Assembly: GCF_020921035.1 (NCBI RefSeq)
Contig: NC_063160.1
Span: 21,549,595 to 21,613,594 of the forward strand
Reading direction: 5' to 3'
DNA from: Rhodamnia argentea
Taxonomy: Eukaryota; Streptophyta; Magnoliopsida; Myrtales; Myrtaceae
Length of the DNA: 64,000 bases
Shown here: positions 12,345 to 25,284 of the stretch, piece by piece
Layout: each line of letters opens with the position of its first letter
Numbering within the stretch: the first letter of the stretch is position 1
Made by a program: the position numbers and the translations under genes
Notes under the pieces: model-generated
What the model was told of the DNA's origin: nothing
Databases searched by the model: none
Seen by the model: only the letters and a program-made list of their open reading frames with translations

Positions 12345-12490
12345 TGTAACTTCTCACTTAAAGCAGCATGTTTGTTTACTAACCAACTGGAGAAGGTAAT
12401 GCCCCGACTATTATTGTGGACCAAGAGATATGGAGCATGCGGCGCTAAGCTGCTAAAATATATGCCAAGTACAAAGGGAAATGAAAAACA
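12345..12490 (-). repeat. APX 3' flank, the copy matching 9,675-9,905
   Basis: This is the 3'UTR-proximal sequence directly after the APX stop codon. It shares ordered blocks with 9,675-9,905, including TTACTAACCAACTGG and a TATTGTGGA-containing block. Being next to an intact gene, it is probably the parental copy. Confidence 0.7.
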
Positions 12491-12494
12491 GCAT

Positions 12495-15400
12495 TCACTT
12501 CATTTTCTTGCGCACTTCATAGAAGTAGCTCAAGATCACCACAGCCGCAGCCACCGCCACTCCAACAGCCCCTTGTGCCAACACAGCACCATTCGTTACT
12601 CCCTTGCTGCCTGAAGAACTTGGTGTGAACCCCAGTTCAGAGAGCTTCTTATGCGAGATTGCATAATCTCTGAAAAATGCATCCTCATCCTGCCATGTGC
12701 TAGAAAACATTAGGGAAAGAAGAGAGCACATAGCAAAAGAAATCAAGGAAGAAAAGAAGCAGGTTAGCAAATTGGGCGTTTATGTCTTTTCAAGGTTGTG
12801 CCAAAGAGAGTTGCAGGAACAACCACCAATTTAAATATTAAATCAGGTGATCCCAGTCGCATACATGACGCTCTAGGCTAGAGGTTTCACGGAACTGCAT
12901 ACTAATCTCTGTCCCACCAAGTACATAAATTTCTACCAACATTTGATGTGTGATCTCATTAAGAAGATTTCCTGGTCTCTGCATAGAAGATAGTGATGGA
13001 ACAGACTGGATGCTGCCCAGGTAGCATCACAAGCATATACAGCATAATTTCCAAGCAAAAAAAATCTCCATCTGCTTTCAGTCTCGGCAAAACCAAGGAC
13101 AGTAGCACCAAAGGGTTGTAGACCGTGCACATAAGGAACGAAATAGTGGTGCAGGCAGGCAGCCAAAGTTGTAGTTCCATAAATGGAAAAAAAAAAAAAA
13201 GGGAAACCATGTAACTGCAATTCGATTTAAAGATTTACTGATGGAGTCACCAGACCAAGCAAAAAGCCCATACTACCTTGGCATACAACTCAACATAAGG
13301 GCGAAACGCAGGATCTTCCAACAAGGCCGTGTCAGTTGGCAGTTTCAGCAGCCCCTCTGATTCCCCTTTCAACAGCTCGCTGTGTCAAAAATGATCAATT
13401 AATATCTGGCTCTATAATGCTCCAACTGAAACTTGGAAAAATGCATCCGGTGAAAAGATGAAATCTTACAGAAAATAGGAATTATCAAACTTAAGGGGTT
13501 CCTGAGTCCAAGGACCATCAAATCCAGATCTTTCCGGGTGTGCCCTTCCCTAGAAACAAGAACATGAAAAAAAAAAAACAAATGCGGTTCTGCATCCCCA
13601 GCTGACCTTGAATGTAAACCCAAGCAGAAATATAAATTACCAGTGTATGACCCCCTGATAAAGCCACTATGTCCTTGTCCGAGAGACCCATCCTGTAAAA
13701 GATGTCCTTTAGATGTGGAGGACCTACATCCAGCAATGGCAAGTTTAGAAATTTTTTTGAATACCTAGTTAAGCAAAATGTACATGTAATTCGCCAACAA
13801 GAGAATTATAATGCATGATAAGATATGCGTAGGCAGCGGAGAGTAAAATGTGAATATCACAAATCAACAAGCTTAACTAAGCTGCTGTTGAAGGCCTCCT
13901 TTCACTCGGCTAGAGTGAGTTGCAGATGTAAAATATCATGTAAAATAACAAACTAGGTTGGCATGAGTAGTTATATTGTTACTTACGTATAATCACATAT
14001 CTCTTAAATACGTGGTTATAAACATATAACGAGTCTTGTACACATCTAGTCTCTCTCACCTAATGGCTCGAGTTTTCTTACATACATGTCTCACTCAACA
14101 TCATGGCTTAAGCTTTCAGGTTAGATATTCTGGCATTGTTTCAGATGACAGATCAAGAGTTCATTTCCCAGGACTCCTCTCTCAACTCATTCTTCGTGGT
14201 GGGTTCACAACAGCTGACTCATACAAAATAGGCACTGTGCCCATTTTGCAAATGAGGCTCATATTCTGGTAGCTTATTAACTCACATGCAGATGAGAGGG
14301 ACAACATTTGAATGTCCGTTAGTTCCAATACCTTGTTTCACTGTGCTGCTTATCTCATTCAAATCATTCCTCTGGAAACTTACTAATTGACACTCAGATG
14401 AGATGGACGTACATTTCAAGATTAACAGGCAGCAACCTTAAGGGAAAAAAAACTGCTATTTAACTTTTTGATTGGAGCAACGAGAAGCACAGTGGACCAT
14501 AATATTTGGAGGGAGGGATGGAGGGAAATGAAGGGAGGTCAAACAACAAAGGGAAAGTCGACACAACAAAATACCTTGATTAGCATCTGGAAGTCTTCCT
14601 TCGTTTGGAGAAACTTTTGAATCCTGCAGGTAGAAAAAAAAATTATGAATAAGGCACTTGTAAGAATCATCTCGCTCACATACAGCTAAAAGACAGTACC
14701 TTTCTTCCGGGAACAAAGTCGATGGTGGGACCTCCAGTGACTTCTACTGCAACAACTCCTGCTAGCTGAAACAGGCATTTCACTCATAATGATCAATACG
14801 CAAATTGATAAACATTTCCAATAGTAACCACTAGAACTGATTGGCTATAAATAGCATTATTCAACCACTAAACAACCAAGAACAATTCCAGTTGAACTAG
14901 ACAGAGGAGATTTCCTATAAGCAACTGATAACTAAATCTCCTAAAGCATCTGAATATAGAGAATGTGTGGGTTATGCCAATTAAGGGGTTCAATATGTGC
15001 AGGCACATTAGTTCCGAAGATGATGCATGCTGGAGGGCACAAAACTTCAAAGTTACATGGCAAGAATTCAAAGTCTTTTTCAAACTAAGCTTGTCATATC
15101 ATCTTAGATTTTGTCCACCTATTGGGGGAGGTGACTCATAATATGTAAGACGGAAGAACAAATAATTTAAACAGTCTTTTCACCTGGTATAGATCTGCAT
15201 ATGTAATCTTTGGACATTTGGCCTTCACCTCCTCTGTATCCAACAAAAAAGCAAATGTAAATTTACTGACTGAAGTTATATCTCAACTCCATTCACAAAA
15301 AAACTCTATTCATCAAAGCTATGATGTTATCCATGACAGGTTCCCACAGTTGTATAGTTGAAAATATTAGAAACATAACGTATCTACAGTTGACTCATGT

Positions 15401-16550
15401 AAAACATATGCAACAGTCTTAGGATTTCCATGGTCGACAATCATGCAAGCATTAGACAGAATACCAAACTATCCATCTTAAGCATGCTCTCATAAACTGA
15501 ACATAGCATCATACATATACCTCAACTTCATGAAAACTGTAGGGATGTCTTTTAAGAAACTATCAATGCCTGGAGCAAGAACTATCTTCATGCATTCTAT
15601 ACCGATGAATATTGCAATATATCTAAAATTGGTTAGATGAACCTAGCAGCACGCTACACGAGAGTAACAAAAGTAAATCACAAATTGCGGATTAAATCCG
15701 GTTGATAAGTCAACAGGATACTGTTAAGCCAGCTAAAATTGCAAACGCACTGCTTGGCCCTTCAAGAACTTGTAAGTACATAGCATCATGTTAACAAACT
15801 TGTTAACTGTCTTCAATAAAACAGACAACACGCGAAACATTGAAAGATAATTTGATTAAGTCAACCATTACTCATCAAATAACTCAAAACATAAGCAGCA
15901 AGTGAAGGACAGCTACAATTGAAGCAGACTTCTTGTACTAGAAGGCAGAGGTCCATGGAAATTGGACTCTCAAATCTCAATGCACCTATATCTACTTAAT
16001 ATCAAATGAGAATGCAACGGCAGTCGCACTATCACAACCTACAATTGCATGCTCGTCCTCCAAACTTCTGTCAGCGCATGAATAGATGAACTCCAGAAAC
16101 TACTTAAGCACAGATGCAGAAGAGGTGAAGACACCGCTCCGCCAAAGGAATCGAAACGCGAAGGCAGAGAACTAGAGACAGGTAGCTCAGAAAGAGCACA
16201 GAGCTCACCGCAAAAATCAAGAGCGATCTTCAAGCCAGCATTGGCGCCATGAGAGTACTCTTCCTCGTTCCGAATCGAGCCATTCGGACCACCGGTCTTC
16301 GTCTTCGCATCATAAGTTCCGGCATCGTGCCACCTACAAGACGAATCGCAAAACCTCCAGATATCAGAAACCGCGAGCCAATCCGATCGAAAATCATCAT
16401 CGCCAATCAAGGCGGGAAAAGAGCAGGCGAAGGTTACGCCAGTCGGAGCATAATAGGAGCGCAGTTCTTGTAGGCGATGAGAGCGCGGAGATGGCGGCGA
16501 GCCTTGTCGATCTCCTTCAGGTACTCCGTGTCAACCACCGGTAGCGCCAT
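12495..16550 (-). CDS. APX3: peroxisomal membrane-bound L-ascorbate peroxidase (class I peroxidase)
   Basis: Nine exons on the minus strand: 16550-16438, 16333-16209, 15233-15184, 14765-14700, 14623-14575, 13723-13641, 13549-13470, 13379-13277, 12689-12495. They encode 287 residues, matching the length of Arabidopsis APX3. The enzyme reduces hydrogen peroxide to water with ascorbate. The distal haem site is [11 protein letters not shown], with Arg36, Trp39 and His40. The proximal site is [22 protein letters not shown], with His160 and Trp176. The C-terminus adds a hydrophobic Ala/Val-rich segment (about 257-281) ending in a basic RKKMK tail, typical of tail-anchored peroxisomal/ER isoforms and absent from cytosolic APX. 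All catalytic residues are present and phases join cleanly. A diverged copy of its 3' flank lies 2.6 kb downstream. It could equally be called APX5-like, which has the same architecture. Confidence 0.95.
14267..14420. repeat. imperfect direct repeat inside an APX intron
   Basis: Two blocks of about 48 bp, at 14,267-14,314 and 14,373-14,420, match in most positions: both run from TGG(T/A)A(G/A)CTTA(T/C)TAA to CAGATGAGA(G/T)GGAC and then ACATTT. Their spacing of 106 bp suggests a local tandem duplication within the intron between exons 5 and 6. Confidence 0.5.
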
Positions 16551-16640
16551 GGAAGACCAAGCTTCTGGACACTCTCCGTCTGCCTGTGTTTGCGATTGTT
16601 TCTGGGTGGGAGTGAAACGGGAGCAAAAACGGAGGAAGCG

Positions 16641-16662
16641 AAGAGAAGAGAGAGAGAGAGAC
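16641..16662 (-). repeat. GA/CT tract in the APX leader or promoter
   Basis: A GA-rich run about 90 bp upstream of the APX start reads as CT on the coding strand. It probably lies in the 5'UTR or core promoter. Confidence 0.5.
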
Positions 16663-17670
16663 GGTGTGATTGGTAGAGAGAGCAGGTTCGGAACAGAAAA
16701 GATAAACCAATTGCAATTTTTAAATTCGTTTTATTTATTTTCCTGCGATTTTTTCGGCTGCGAGATAACCGCGGGGACAGTTTTCCGGTGTCGCGGTCAC
16801 ATGTGCTCCTCTCTCGCGAGGCCGCCACGTGGAAAAAGGTTGGGAAAAGGAGTCGTCAGATAAGGCCGTGTTTTATTATTATTATTATTATTTTAATCTT
16901 TTTCGGAAGTTTGCACGCACTTCAATGTCCCAACTTATCAGGCGGGCCCAAAATAACAAAGGAAAAACATAAAGAAGAAGATGCAGTGTGACCAGTTAAT
17001 TATGAAATTTTAGATAATTAATCTCGGAGGAGCAAACGAAAATAAATCTGCGAGATATATAATCATATCTGCTTCCTAGGAGGATTAGGGTGCGATTCGG
17101 CACGAGACATAACCAACATTTTCTCCATGACTCCCCCCGAGCATTCGGGAGTTTTTCTCAAGTAATTACACGACGACGTTCTCATGTACATGCACATCTG
17201 AACAGAAAATGACGATCGAGGGCATGGCACGGTAACCTTTTGGTGCCGGGTTGTGCCGAAATGGCACAGGTACGACGAGTAAGGTGATTCACAAATCGCG
17301 TAGAGGCAGAAAGGAGCTCATCCAGAATCGTGGTTGATTTAGGTCATGTCCCCTTGGAGGAATGTCGGAAATGGAAAGGAACGGACGGAGCGCATGAAAC
17401 AGCATCCGGTTGAAGTTTCCGGATTATAGAGCACTCTGGTGGTTGACCATCTATCCATGGAGAGAACCCACAACCATATCGAGAATGGAGAGAATCATGG
17501 GCATGGACAACAAATTATCTACAATTCAAGAGAATGGCACGGTCGGTTGCCGGATATAAGTCGACAACCCATTTCACTAGGCACATGGAGTACGACTGCG
17601 ACTGCGATGGCGACGTGTCCATCGGGAGACCTCAAACAAGCAAAAATACAGCATCAGTATAACAACTTCC
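16663..17670. other. spacer between APX and the synaptotagmin gene
   Basis: This holds the APX upstream region and the distal 3' flank of the synaptotagmin gene. A TTA microsatellite lies at about 16,872-16,895. I see no further gene; open frames here are short and motif-free. Confidence 0.5.
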
Positions 17671-17698
17671 TCCTTTCCCTTTCCCTTTCCCTTTCCTC
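17671..17698. repeat. CTTTCC hexamer microsatellite
   Basis: Four near-perfect copies of CTTTCC run in tandem. They lie about 265 bp beyond the synaptotagmin stop codon, so they may fall in its 3'UTR. Confidence 0.7.
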
Positions 17699-17962
17699 CA
17701 GGCAACAGCAGAGAATGCTGATACATAATCTGCGTTTCACCGGCTAGAAAAGCCCTCTCAGCACAGATAGCTAATTTATGCAGAAAAAAAAAATTCCCGG
17801 CAAGCACAATCAACGGTTGCATGCTGTGTGCAGATTTTTTTTCTATGATGTGTACAACAACAAACAAATCTGTACGGTTTCTATGGTGGTGATTGTGAAA
17901 TTGTTTTTGCTGTCTTGCAATTCTGCAGCCAAAGCGCATTGAGAACAGAAACGAACAGCAAC

Positions 17963-20900
17963 TCAGGACGTCCTCCATTGCAACTCTATTTGGATCCGCC
18001 CATTTTTCGAGTCAATGAGATGGTACTTCTCATTGATTCTTTTGTTGCTCACGACATCAGCAAGGCTTATGTCGACATAGCCCAGCGATTCCTGGTGCGA
18101 GAAAAGAAAACAAGCAATTCAACCGCATTAGCCAGACGATCAAGGTTAGTCACGTGTAATAGTAATGAATGAAGATCAGTGAAGAAATCTGCCTAGATAC
18201 TCAAATAACTTCTATTGAACTAAAGAAAAAACACATAAAATTTGTTTTGTGATTTGCATTCAGCTGAGTTACAGATGATTTTCATTGGTTCCGTCAGCAC
18301 ATAAGGCTAGGATGCACAAACTGCGTAAAACTTTACATTTTTCTAACATAAGCTGTCCACTGCCAACAGATGTTAACCTTCTGACAAATTACAATCCTTT
18401 TCTCATCCCAAACATGCAATATGGCTAACTGAGAATAAGCTGAGCATAGCCATGAATTATGCTGTATGAGACTCCTGATAAAATCACTATTACACACTGA
18501 TAAAATCACTATTACACACTTGGCTTCCTGGAAAGCATAAGCTGTAGGCAATGCTAAGGGAACAACTGAGTAAGGGTAACTCCGCATATATTACGTTTAA
18601 CCGAACACTTTGAATGGCTCATGTACTTCCAACCACATATTCAGGTCAGTAAATATACTATTGAGAGATCAATCATCTTACAGAAAGGGCTTTTGCTTCT
18701 TCTTAGATAATGATCAAAATCATTTCCAGAAGAGGGTTGAACAACTTCAACAGCATAAGTATCCCATACTCAACCACGCTTTTAATTGGAGCTACTCAAA
18801 AGCTTAAATCAAGCTCAAAATTATTACAGCATCCTCCAATCTTTCAAGATCATGATATGAAGCTGACACGAGATATACATTATTCTGATCTCCTATTGCC
18901 AATTTTTGGGATTGCAACCCTAACTTTAGATATCCTTCAAAGACTAGAAGCACCAGAGCCAGAGCTAGGAGTTCCATGTCATGATTTGACAAAAGTATAA
19001 AATGCCTTGGTAAATGTTTGTAGTCTATATATACCTTAGGATGTAGCAGACCTATCCTTGACGAGGCGCTGAGAACTTCAATATGCATCCTCTCATTGGT
19101 AGGAGGCTCATCCAGTGTGAAATGGAACTCCTCCTCCCACCTTGGATCTCTGTTCTTCTTCACAGGCTGTGCAAGTTCCAATTAAAATCAGTATCTACAG
19201 ACCACAGATAGTCGAACATGAACATTGTAATTCTAAATGGGGACCAGGAAGATTGACAAAACTAATCAAGGCATGAAATATTCTTCCAGTTGAGTAGTGC
19301 AGCTATGTAGAACTTCATAATTTGTTGCACTCAACAGAAAGGAGTTCTCTGTTCGTGAAGAGTCTCCTGCCTCAGTATCAATATCACAAGTCTTGCTTTT
19401 CCACAGAGCACGAGTAAAATTAGACGAGGATTTCCAAGGTACAGAATGAATTGCGTCAATCAACAATAGGAACTCGGAACATGCTTCTCTCTCAAAGTAA
19501 GAAACTGCATTGCAAATGAGGTTGGGAAGGGCATTCCACCTTAGTTTTTCTCTCCTCTCCTCTGAAAAGTATCCGCACATAAGGATTGGTGTGATGCTTT
19601 CCTTCAACATCTTGTGCTTCATGCACTATAACAGCAAGCATACCTCCACCAGCTGGTGTTCCTTCAGGGGCCTTCTGAACTGCGTTTGATTCCTCAAAAC
19701 CCACGGGCATCTCCTCTTCTTTGAAAGGCTTATATGTAAGCTCCACAACAAGCTGCCCTCGTAATTTATCGTTGACAGGATTGTTAGGATCCATTGTTTT
19801 GAGGAGGTTAAGAGTCATCTCTTTTGGCTCCTCAGGGGGTAATTCCTTCAGTGGAATTACATTCATACCCATTTTTTCGTGTTTGCCTACCTAGACAAGA
19901 TGCCAGACAGTTTCAGTATCCAGTACATAACAAAAGATAAAGTAAATATGAGTACCCCTAGTATCTCCACGTATCTCTACCTGCTCCCAATCATATACAT
20001 GAAGTTCCAAGGCCTGTGACTCTGGCTCTTTGATAACAAAATTGAATTCCTCATTCCACTCAGGGTTCAAGTTCCTATGCTTCACAGTGGTTTTCTTTGA
20101 AGGAAGCTTATCCTCCGTAAGCTTCAATTTCACATAAGGATCTGATGCACCCAGCAAATCTTTCTTTTTCAGCTTCATTGCCCTCAAAACCTTCACGTGC
20201 AGAATTCCTACAGGCCTCCTCATTGCCCTGCATATTCAACTTTCATCAAATCCACCTAGTCATGATCACATATATGCAGGTCACATAAGCTCATATGTGC
20301 ATACTTTGTTAAGTCCAGTATCGGTATTTCAAGTGTTTTGGGCCAAAGGTACATGCTCGCAACCTGATCTTTTATGAGCTCCTGCAGATAAAAAAAAATT
20401 TAAAAAAAAATTCTAAAGAATGAGATCGACATGTAGACACTCCATTAAATTCTGTCTCGCAAAAAAAAGAGAGGCAAAATTACACCTCCGAGAACCTTGT
20501 TAAGAACACAACGCTGACTAAGAAACAAAAAATGGTTATATTAGAAGCACAATATACAAATACAACAAGAACAACAAACAGCAACAAAAAGCAAACCGCA
20601 AGATGTCACAAAGCCTTCACAGTGGTTCCAATAACAAAAAGTAACTCAGTTTATTGCTTAGTCAAGTAAATGTCCCAAGTCGAGATTAAAAACAGGAAAC
20701 CACCTATTGGAGAAGTGGCGAAAGAAGAAAAACAACAGGAAACCTCAGAAGATAACAGCCTTCTACCCTTCGCAAATTCCCTATCGATGAATTAAACTTT
20801 AGTCCTCTTACATTAGTTACCTATCTGCTTTTTTTCATTCCAAAACAACTTATCTGTTTTCATGCAACTGGAAGTGCATACAGCAAAGAAATGCTAGCCA

Positions 20901-23839
20901 TCTAGATCATCAAACAGTTGTCAGCGTTTTTCTTAAATATCAATTCGCATACAAAAACAAATAAGGGACAGGGTTCCGCTCTCCCACACCCCCAAAGGAA
21001 AAAAGAACCAGCAGAAGAGATCCCTTTTTCACTGTTTTCATTGTGGGGGAGGAGGGAGGGGTGAGGGAGAGATTTGACCCTATGGCGTCATCAAAATTGT
21101 TAGGACATTATACAGCACCTGAACAAATCTATAAAGACCAGGTATTGACATGAGATCAGCACCAACGAGCTTTAGCCCAAAATCAATGTGTGGCTGCAAA
21201 AGAAATGTTATTTCAGTGAGAAAGTCTAGACAGAATTTAAGAGAAAAAATATATGTACTCAATTATCTGCATGTTCCCGACAAATCCTACATGAGGACGC
21301 ACCCATGCATCAACAAACCTTTTCCATGAGAGACACGAATATTTTGGCAAAACAAGGAAAGCTGGGAACCAAGGGCTTCAGAGTAATTCGTGGAGAAGCA
21401 AAAACTTGCAAATCAACTACCTGTAAGATAACCACAAAGGGATCAACTTCTCAGCGCCACCAAAAGTAAAATGAACAAAGATAGGAGATGCGTCTTCATG
21501 AAACTAATATTTCGTTCACATGGAGACAAGTCACTTACCTGAACAGTTGCCTTCAAGGCAAATGCTTTAACAGCAACAGTGATATTAGGATTTCCCGCCC
21601 ATTTCAAGGATGGTTCCATGATCAGCTCCTTCTCATCAGTGACATAAACTTTCATACCTAAAAGGGAGATAACATATCTCAATGGAACGAAAACAGAAAA
21701 TGTAGTTGACAACTTCCAATATTCACCTCAGAGAGCTATTAAGACAAGAAAACAGATCTAGGACAAAAAAATTTGCTAACTTGATCTATTACAGCCATAA
21801 AGCTGCTGAAACATCTCATAAACAGGAAATGCCTATTCTTTAGTGTAGAAAAAGCCATAAAGAATTTTTTGAACAGATAATTACCACCGAGGATGATAAA
21901 AAAATGCGGAACATTCATATTGGCATGGATGCGTAATTGTATCAATAACAGATGATTGCCAGTTGTCTCTCCTCCCGCAGAATTGTTTATACACCTCTTC
22001 ATAGCACAGATTCATTGACGGGTTGGATTTTTAACACTCCAATGAAAGAAATTGACTTACTAGTTATCGGTAATTCTCTATTCATAGAAAAGAGAACAAA
22101 AGTCATCTGGCCATTCAATAATTATGGGAAGGACCCTATTTTATTCGTTGCCACACTACATATTTGTAAAGCGTTCAGCTAAAAAATGAACTCAGTAAAG
22201 GTGAAAACACGGAATATATGATTTCCCATTAGCATATATCTAGTAAACTAGCAGCCAAATTAGCTGTTTCCCCTAGGTCATGCCTTAAGAAAAACCTGAA
22301 AGAGAATTCCTGATTCTCAGTGGAAATTGATGGAAATGTCTGTGTGTAGATAACATCTGAGTGGGAATTTTCCAGCAGTGACCGTCAACGAAAGGAATTA
22401 TCCCCCAGAAAAGCTGAGAGGCTGAAAGGCAAGTTTGCACTGGAAAGTAAACATATGCAAAGTATATAAAGATGTGCACCTTGAAAAGTTGGTGGTAATG
22501 TCCCTAATGTGAGTTTTTCAAATTCAACAGAATCAATCTTGTACTTGGGAATTTGTTCTGCTATTATAGGTTTTGCAATATTCTTTGCGGTTTTGCAGAT
22601 TGCCTGCTCGAAGTGAAATAAGAGGCAGAGAAGTTAGATAAATAATAACACAAGCAACAGGAAAAAGAAATGCAGAACTCAAAAAATCATAGTACAAACC
22701 TTGTCGAGATAAGGCCACATATGTCGCAAAAACATGTTAAGCCAATCAACCTACAAAAAGAAACTCAGTGAAAATATACTCATCGAATGCTGCTTCTTCT
22801 TTAAAAATCTGGGGAAGCTCTCCAGCGCACTTAAGCAGTTTATGTTGTTAAACCCAGATCTTACCCGATCATAATCAGGATTCTTCACCCAAATAGGTAT
22901 CTCGGGAAGCAATCGCTGCAGAGTTTCTGTATCTTGCTCAACCAGTGGACGGATGACGGGATCCTGAACATAACAATACACATCGCCAAAAGTTCTTAAT
23001 AGATTAATTTATAGCCAAAAAGTACATATTGTAGCAGGCAGAACTCTCTTCAACTGCTGACCACCTCTACTTCTTAGGGTGAATTCTAACCTTTTCATGC
23101 AACCTGATCATTCGAAGAGTATGGTCCTTGTGCAATAAGCTCAAATTTTAACCATGACAAAACAAAAACATAAAAAAGAGTTTCACTAGACATCCAGATT
23201 CCATTAATTGCTCTCCTGCGTCCTGTGATTTCTAGGACGCATCAACCTCAAAGCACGCATCAGACATCTCGACAATACCTAAATCTTCCGCCTCAAATAA
23301 ACTATAAACTCATTGCTTTCAGTGTAGCGCTGGGGCCAATTCTGCAAGAACGAAGCTACGCGTCACTATACACTCCAAATCAAAAGAGGTCCGATAACAT
23401 AACTCTATAGCGCAATTTCATATCTGGTTCCCGACACCAAAAGAGGAAAAATTAGGAACGAAATCTCAGACTTGCTTAATTTGGTATAACGCGGGCACAG
23501 AAATTACCCGTACCAACATCGGATGAGCACCTGAACCACCTCCAACAGCTAAAACGAAACCAACAAGTCTAGAACTCCAACAAAATGTAGAAAAAACGAA
23601 ATGTCTACGAGAGAAACAAGCGGCGAGCAAGCACGTCACCGACAAAATGAAATGCAGTTGGATATCTAGGAACTAAGCGATCGAAATAGTCCGCTACGGT
23701 CAGCATCTCTAATAGTGACAAAACGAACCTTAACATCGTCGGGCTGGAAGTAAATGAAAAGGTAGTATCCGACCACGAGGCCAAGAGAAACTCCGACTCC
23801 GAACCCACAAAACCCCAGTATAGTACTGAAAAACCCCAT
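17963..23839 (-). CDS. SYT1: plant synaptotagmin, SMP plus two C2 domains (SYT1/SYT2 type)
   Basis: Twelve exons on the minus strand: 23839-23729, 22963-22865, 22750-22700, 22603-22480, 21657-21539, 21420-21319, 21193-21119, 20381-20305, 20227-19981, 19890-19540, 19166-19035, 18091-17963. The 538-residue product is close to Arabidopsis SYT1. It starts with a membrane anchor (MGFFSTILGFCGFGVGVSLGLVVGYY.., about 1-31). An SMP lipid-binding domain follows (about 67-249, including IPIWVKNPDYDRVDWLN and GLKLVGADLMSIPGLYRFVQ). C2A spans about 255-360 (GASDPYVKLKL, YDWEQVGKHEKMG) and C2B about 428-515. The family tethers ER to plasma membrane and binds phosphoinositides, C2A in a calcium-dependent way. 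In C2B the first loop reads EGKHHTNPYV, lacking the usual aspartate, as in the family's calcium-independent C2B. It ends ..IELQWRTS. The gene is intact. Confidence 0.95.
18475..18518. repeat. exact 22-bp tandem duplication in the last SYT1 intron
   Basis: The unit beginning CTGATAAAATCACTATTACA occurs twice, back to back, with no mismatch. It lies in the intron between exons 11 and 12. The identity points to a recent event, and it may be polymorphic. Confidence 0.85.
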
Positions 23840-24017
23840 TTCCAGATCGAGCTCCTCGGTTACACCAACTTCGCCGCTCTCGATATACAGCAAAATTCAA
23901 GCTCCGACGACGACCAATCTCACTCGGAACTTGCGCGAAGATAAAGTGAACCAATCCCGCTCACCGGCTCGCTAATCCAAGCAAACACGACAGCGATGAA
24001 ACAGAAATGAGAACAGC

Positions 24018-24060
24018 AAAAGAAGAAGGAGAAGGAGGACAAGAAGAAGAAGAAATTGAC
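24018..24060 (-). repeat. polypurine/polypyrimidine tract in the SYT1 leader
   Basis: AGAAGAAGGAGAAGG-like sequence on the plus strand reads as a CTT-rich tract on the SYT1 coding strand, about 200 bp upstream of the ATG. It is likely 5'UTR. Confidence 0.5.
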
Positions 24061-24744
24061 GACAGTGGAATGTAATTGTCTATAGCAAGCAAAGCCGTGG
24101 ATCTGAGAGGTCGCTTCGAGGCTGCTTTCGTGTGGAAGTCCGGAGGATCGAGCGTTGCACACGGAAAGAGAGAGACCGACAGACAGAGAAGGAATGGGAA
24201 TTGACGCAAAGAGAACGCAAAGACGATACGGGACGACGTGGCTCGGTTCGAAATTCGGCAAGCTTCCTCCGCCCGCTCCAACGCTGGCCCGGGTCTTGAC
24301 CCGATACGTGGAAGGTGCTGGTTGGGACACCTGGCACGTCGAACCGTGTCGGGTCTATGAATTTGAGAGGGGATTTTGCATTTTCAGACCCCCAAAAAAA
24401 AAAAATCAATTCTACGAGATCTGTGGACGGAAATGGTCGGGTCGGGTCGGGCTCAAGATCAAGCTCACGGGTTCGCGCCTTTGATTCGCCCGCTCTGAAA
24501 GCGCTCTTTATAGTTGGACCGCCGGGTAAAACCATACGAAAAAAGGGCTTCACCCCCGGGTCGAATACAACGTCCGAGTTCCACCCGATTCGCATGTACG
24601 GCAGACACGCTAGAGGCGCACATGGCGACACTTTCCTCTTTTGAGAAATCAACTTCCGAGTTTATTTTTTTATTTTTTTTCTGTGCAGAAATTAATTTGT
24701 TTATTTCTAGAGAAAATTAAATTTTTTTAACCTTTAAAAATAGA

Positions 24745-24850
24745 AAAAAAAAATTATGTAACCAAATAGATTTCTGCTTTAAAAATTACGTTACCAAATA
24801 AATTTCTATTTTACTCCGTAAATTGCATTTCCAAATGGATTTATGTTCCG
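24745..24850. repeat. degenerate short tandem units
   Basis: Three units of roughly 40 bp share the pattern 'TTA(T/C)GT(A/T)ACCAAATA(G/A)ATTTCT' followed by a T/A-rich tail, the third more diverged. The surrounding DNA is strongly AT-rich. This resembles the short-unit arms of small fold-back elements seen elsewhere in the window. Confidence 0.4.
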
Positions 24851-25284
24851 TAAATATTTTTGTAGTAGAAATTTTACTCTATGAGTGTTATCATGCGCGC
24901 CCTTAAATAGTAATCGGATTAATCATTCAAGGCAAATCTGATCCTTCAAATAGAGTTCATGTGATATGAAATTTTCATTTAGATATTTTGTGATAATATG
25001 GAGTGGGTTTTATTTGTCTACAGCAATTATACCTTCAAATCTAGTATATGGTGCATGACCTGCCTTAATCTACAGGGGAAAAGCTAAAACACAAATCTCG
25101 GCTGGCATATGTATATCTCGATTTGTTCCTTATCATTCAAAATGGTCAATCAAGGCCAATCCTATGCTAGTCAAATGGTCTGACCCATCTAGGTTGTAGT
25201 GCACGTGGGGATACCGTGGATAAGTAATTTCTTTTCTTGGTCCAATTCGCCAATGTTAGACTTGTCCAAGGTCGTATAGCTTTA

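Noticed and set aside
24080-24652. A 190-codon minus-strand frame upstream of SYT1
   Set aside because: It lies in the GC-rich SYT1 leader and promoter, is not conserved in appearance, overlaps other frames on both strands and has no domain motifs.
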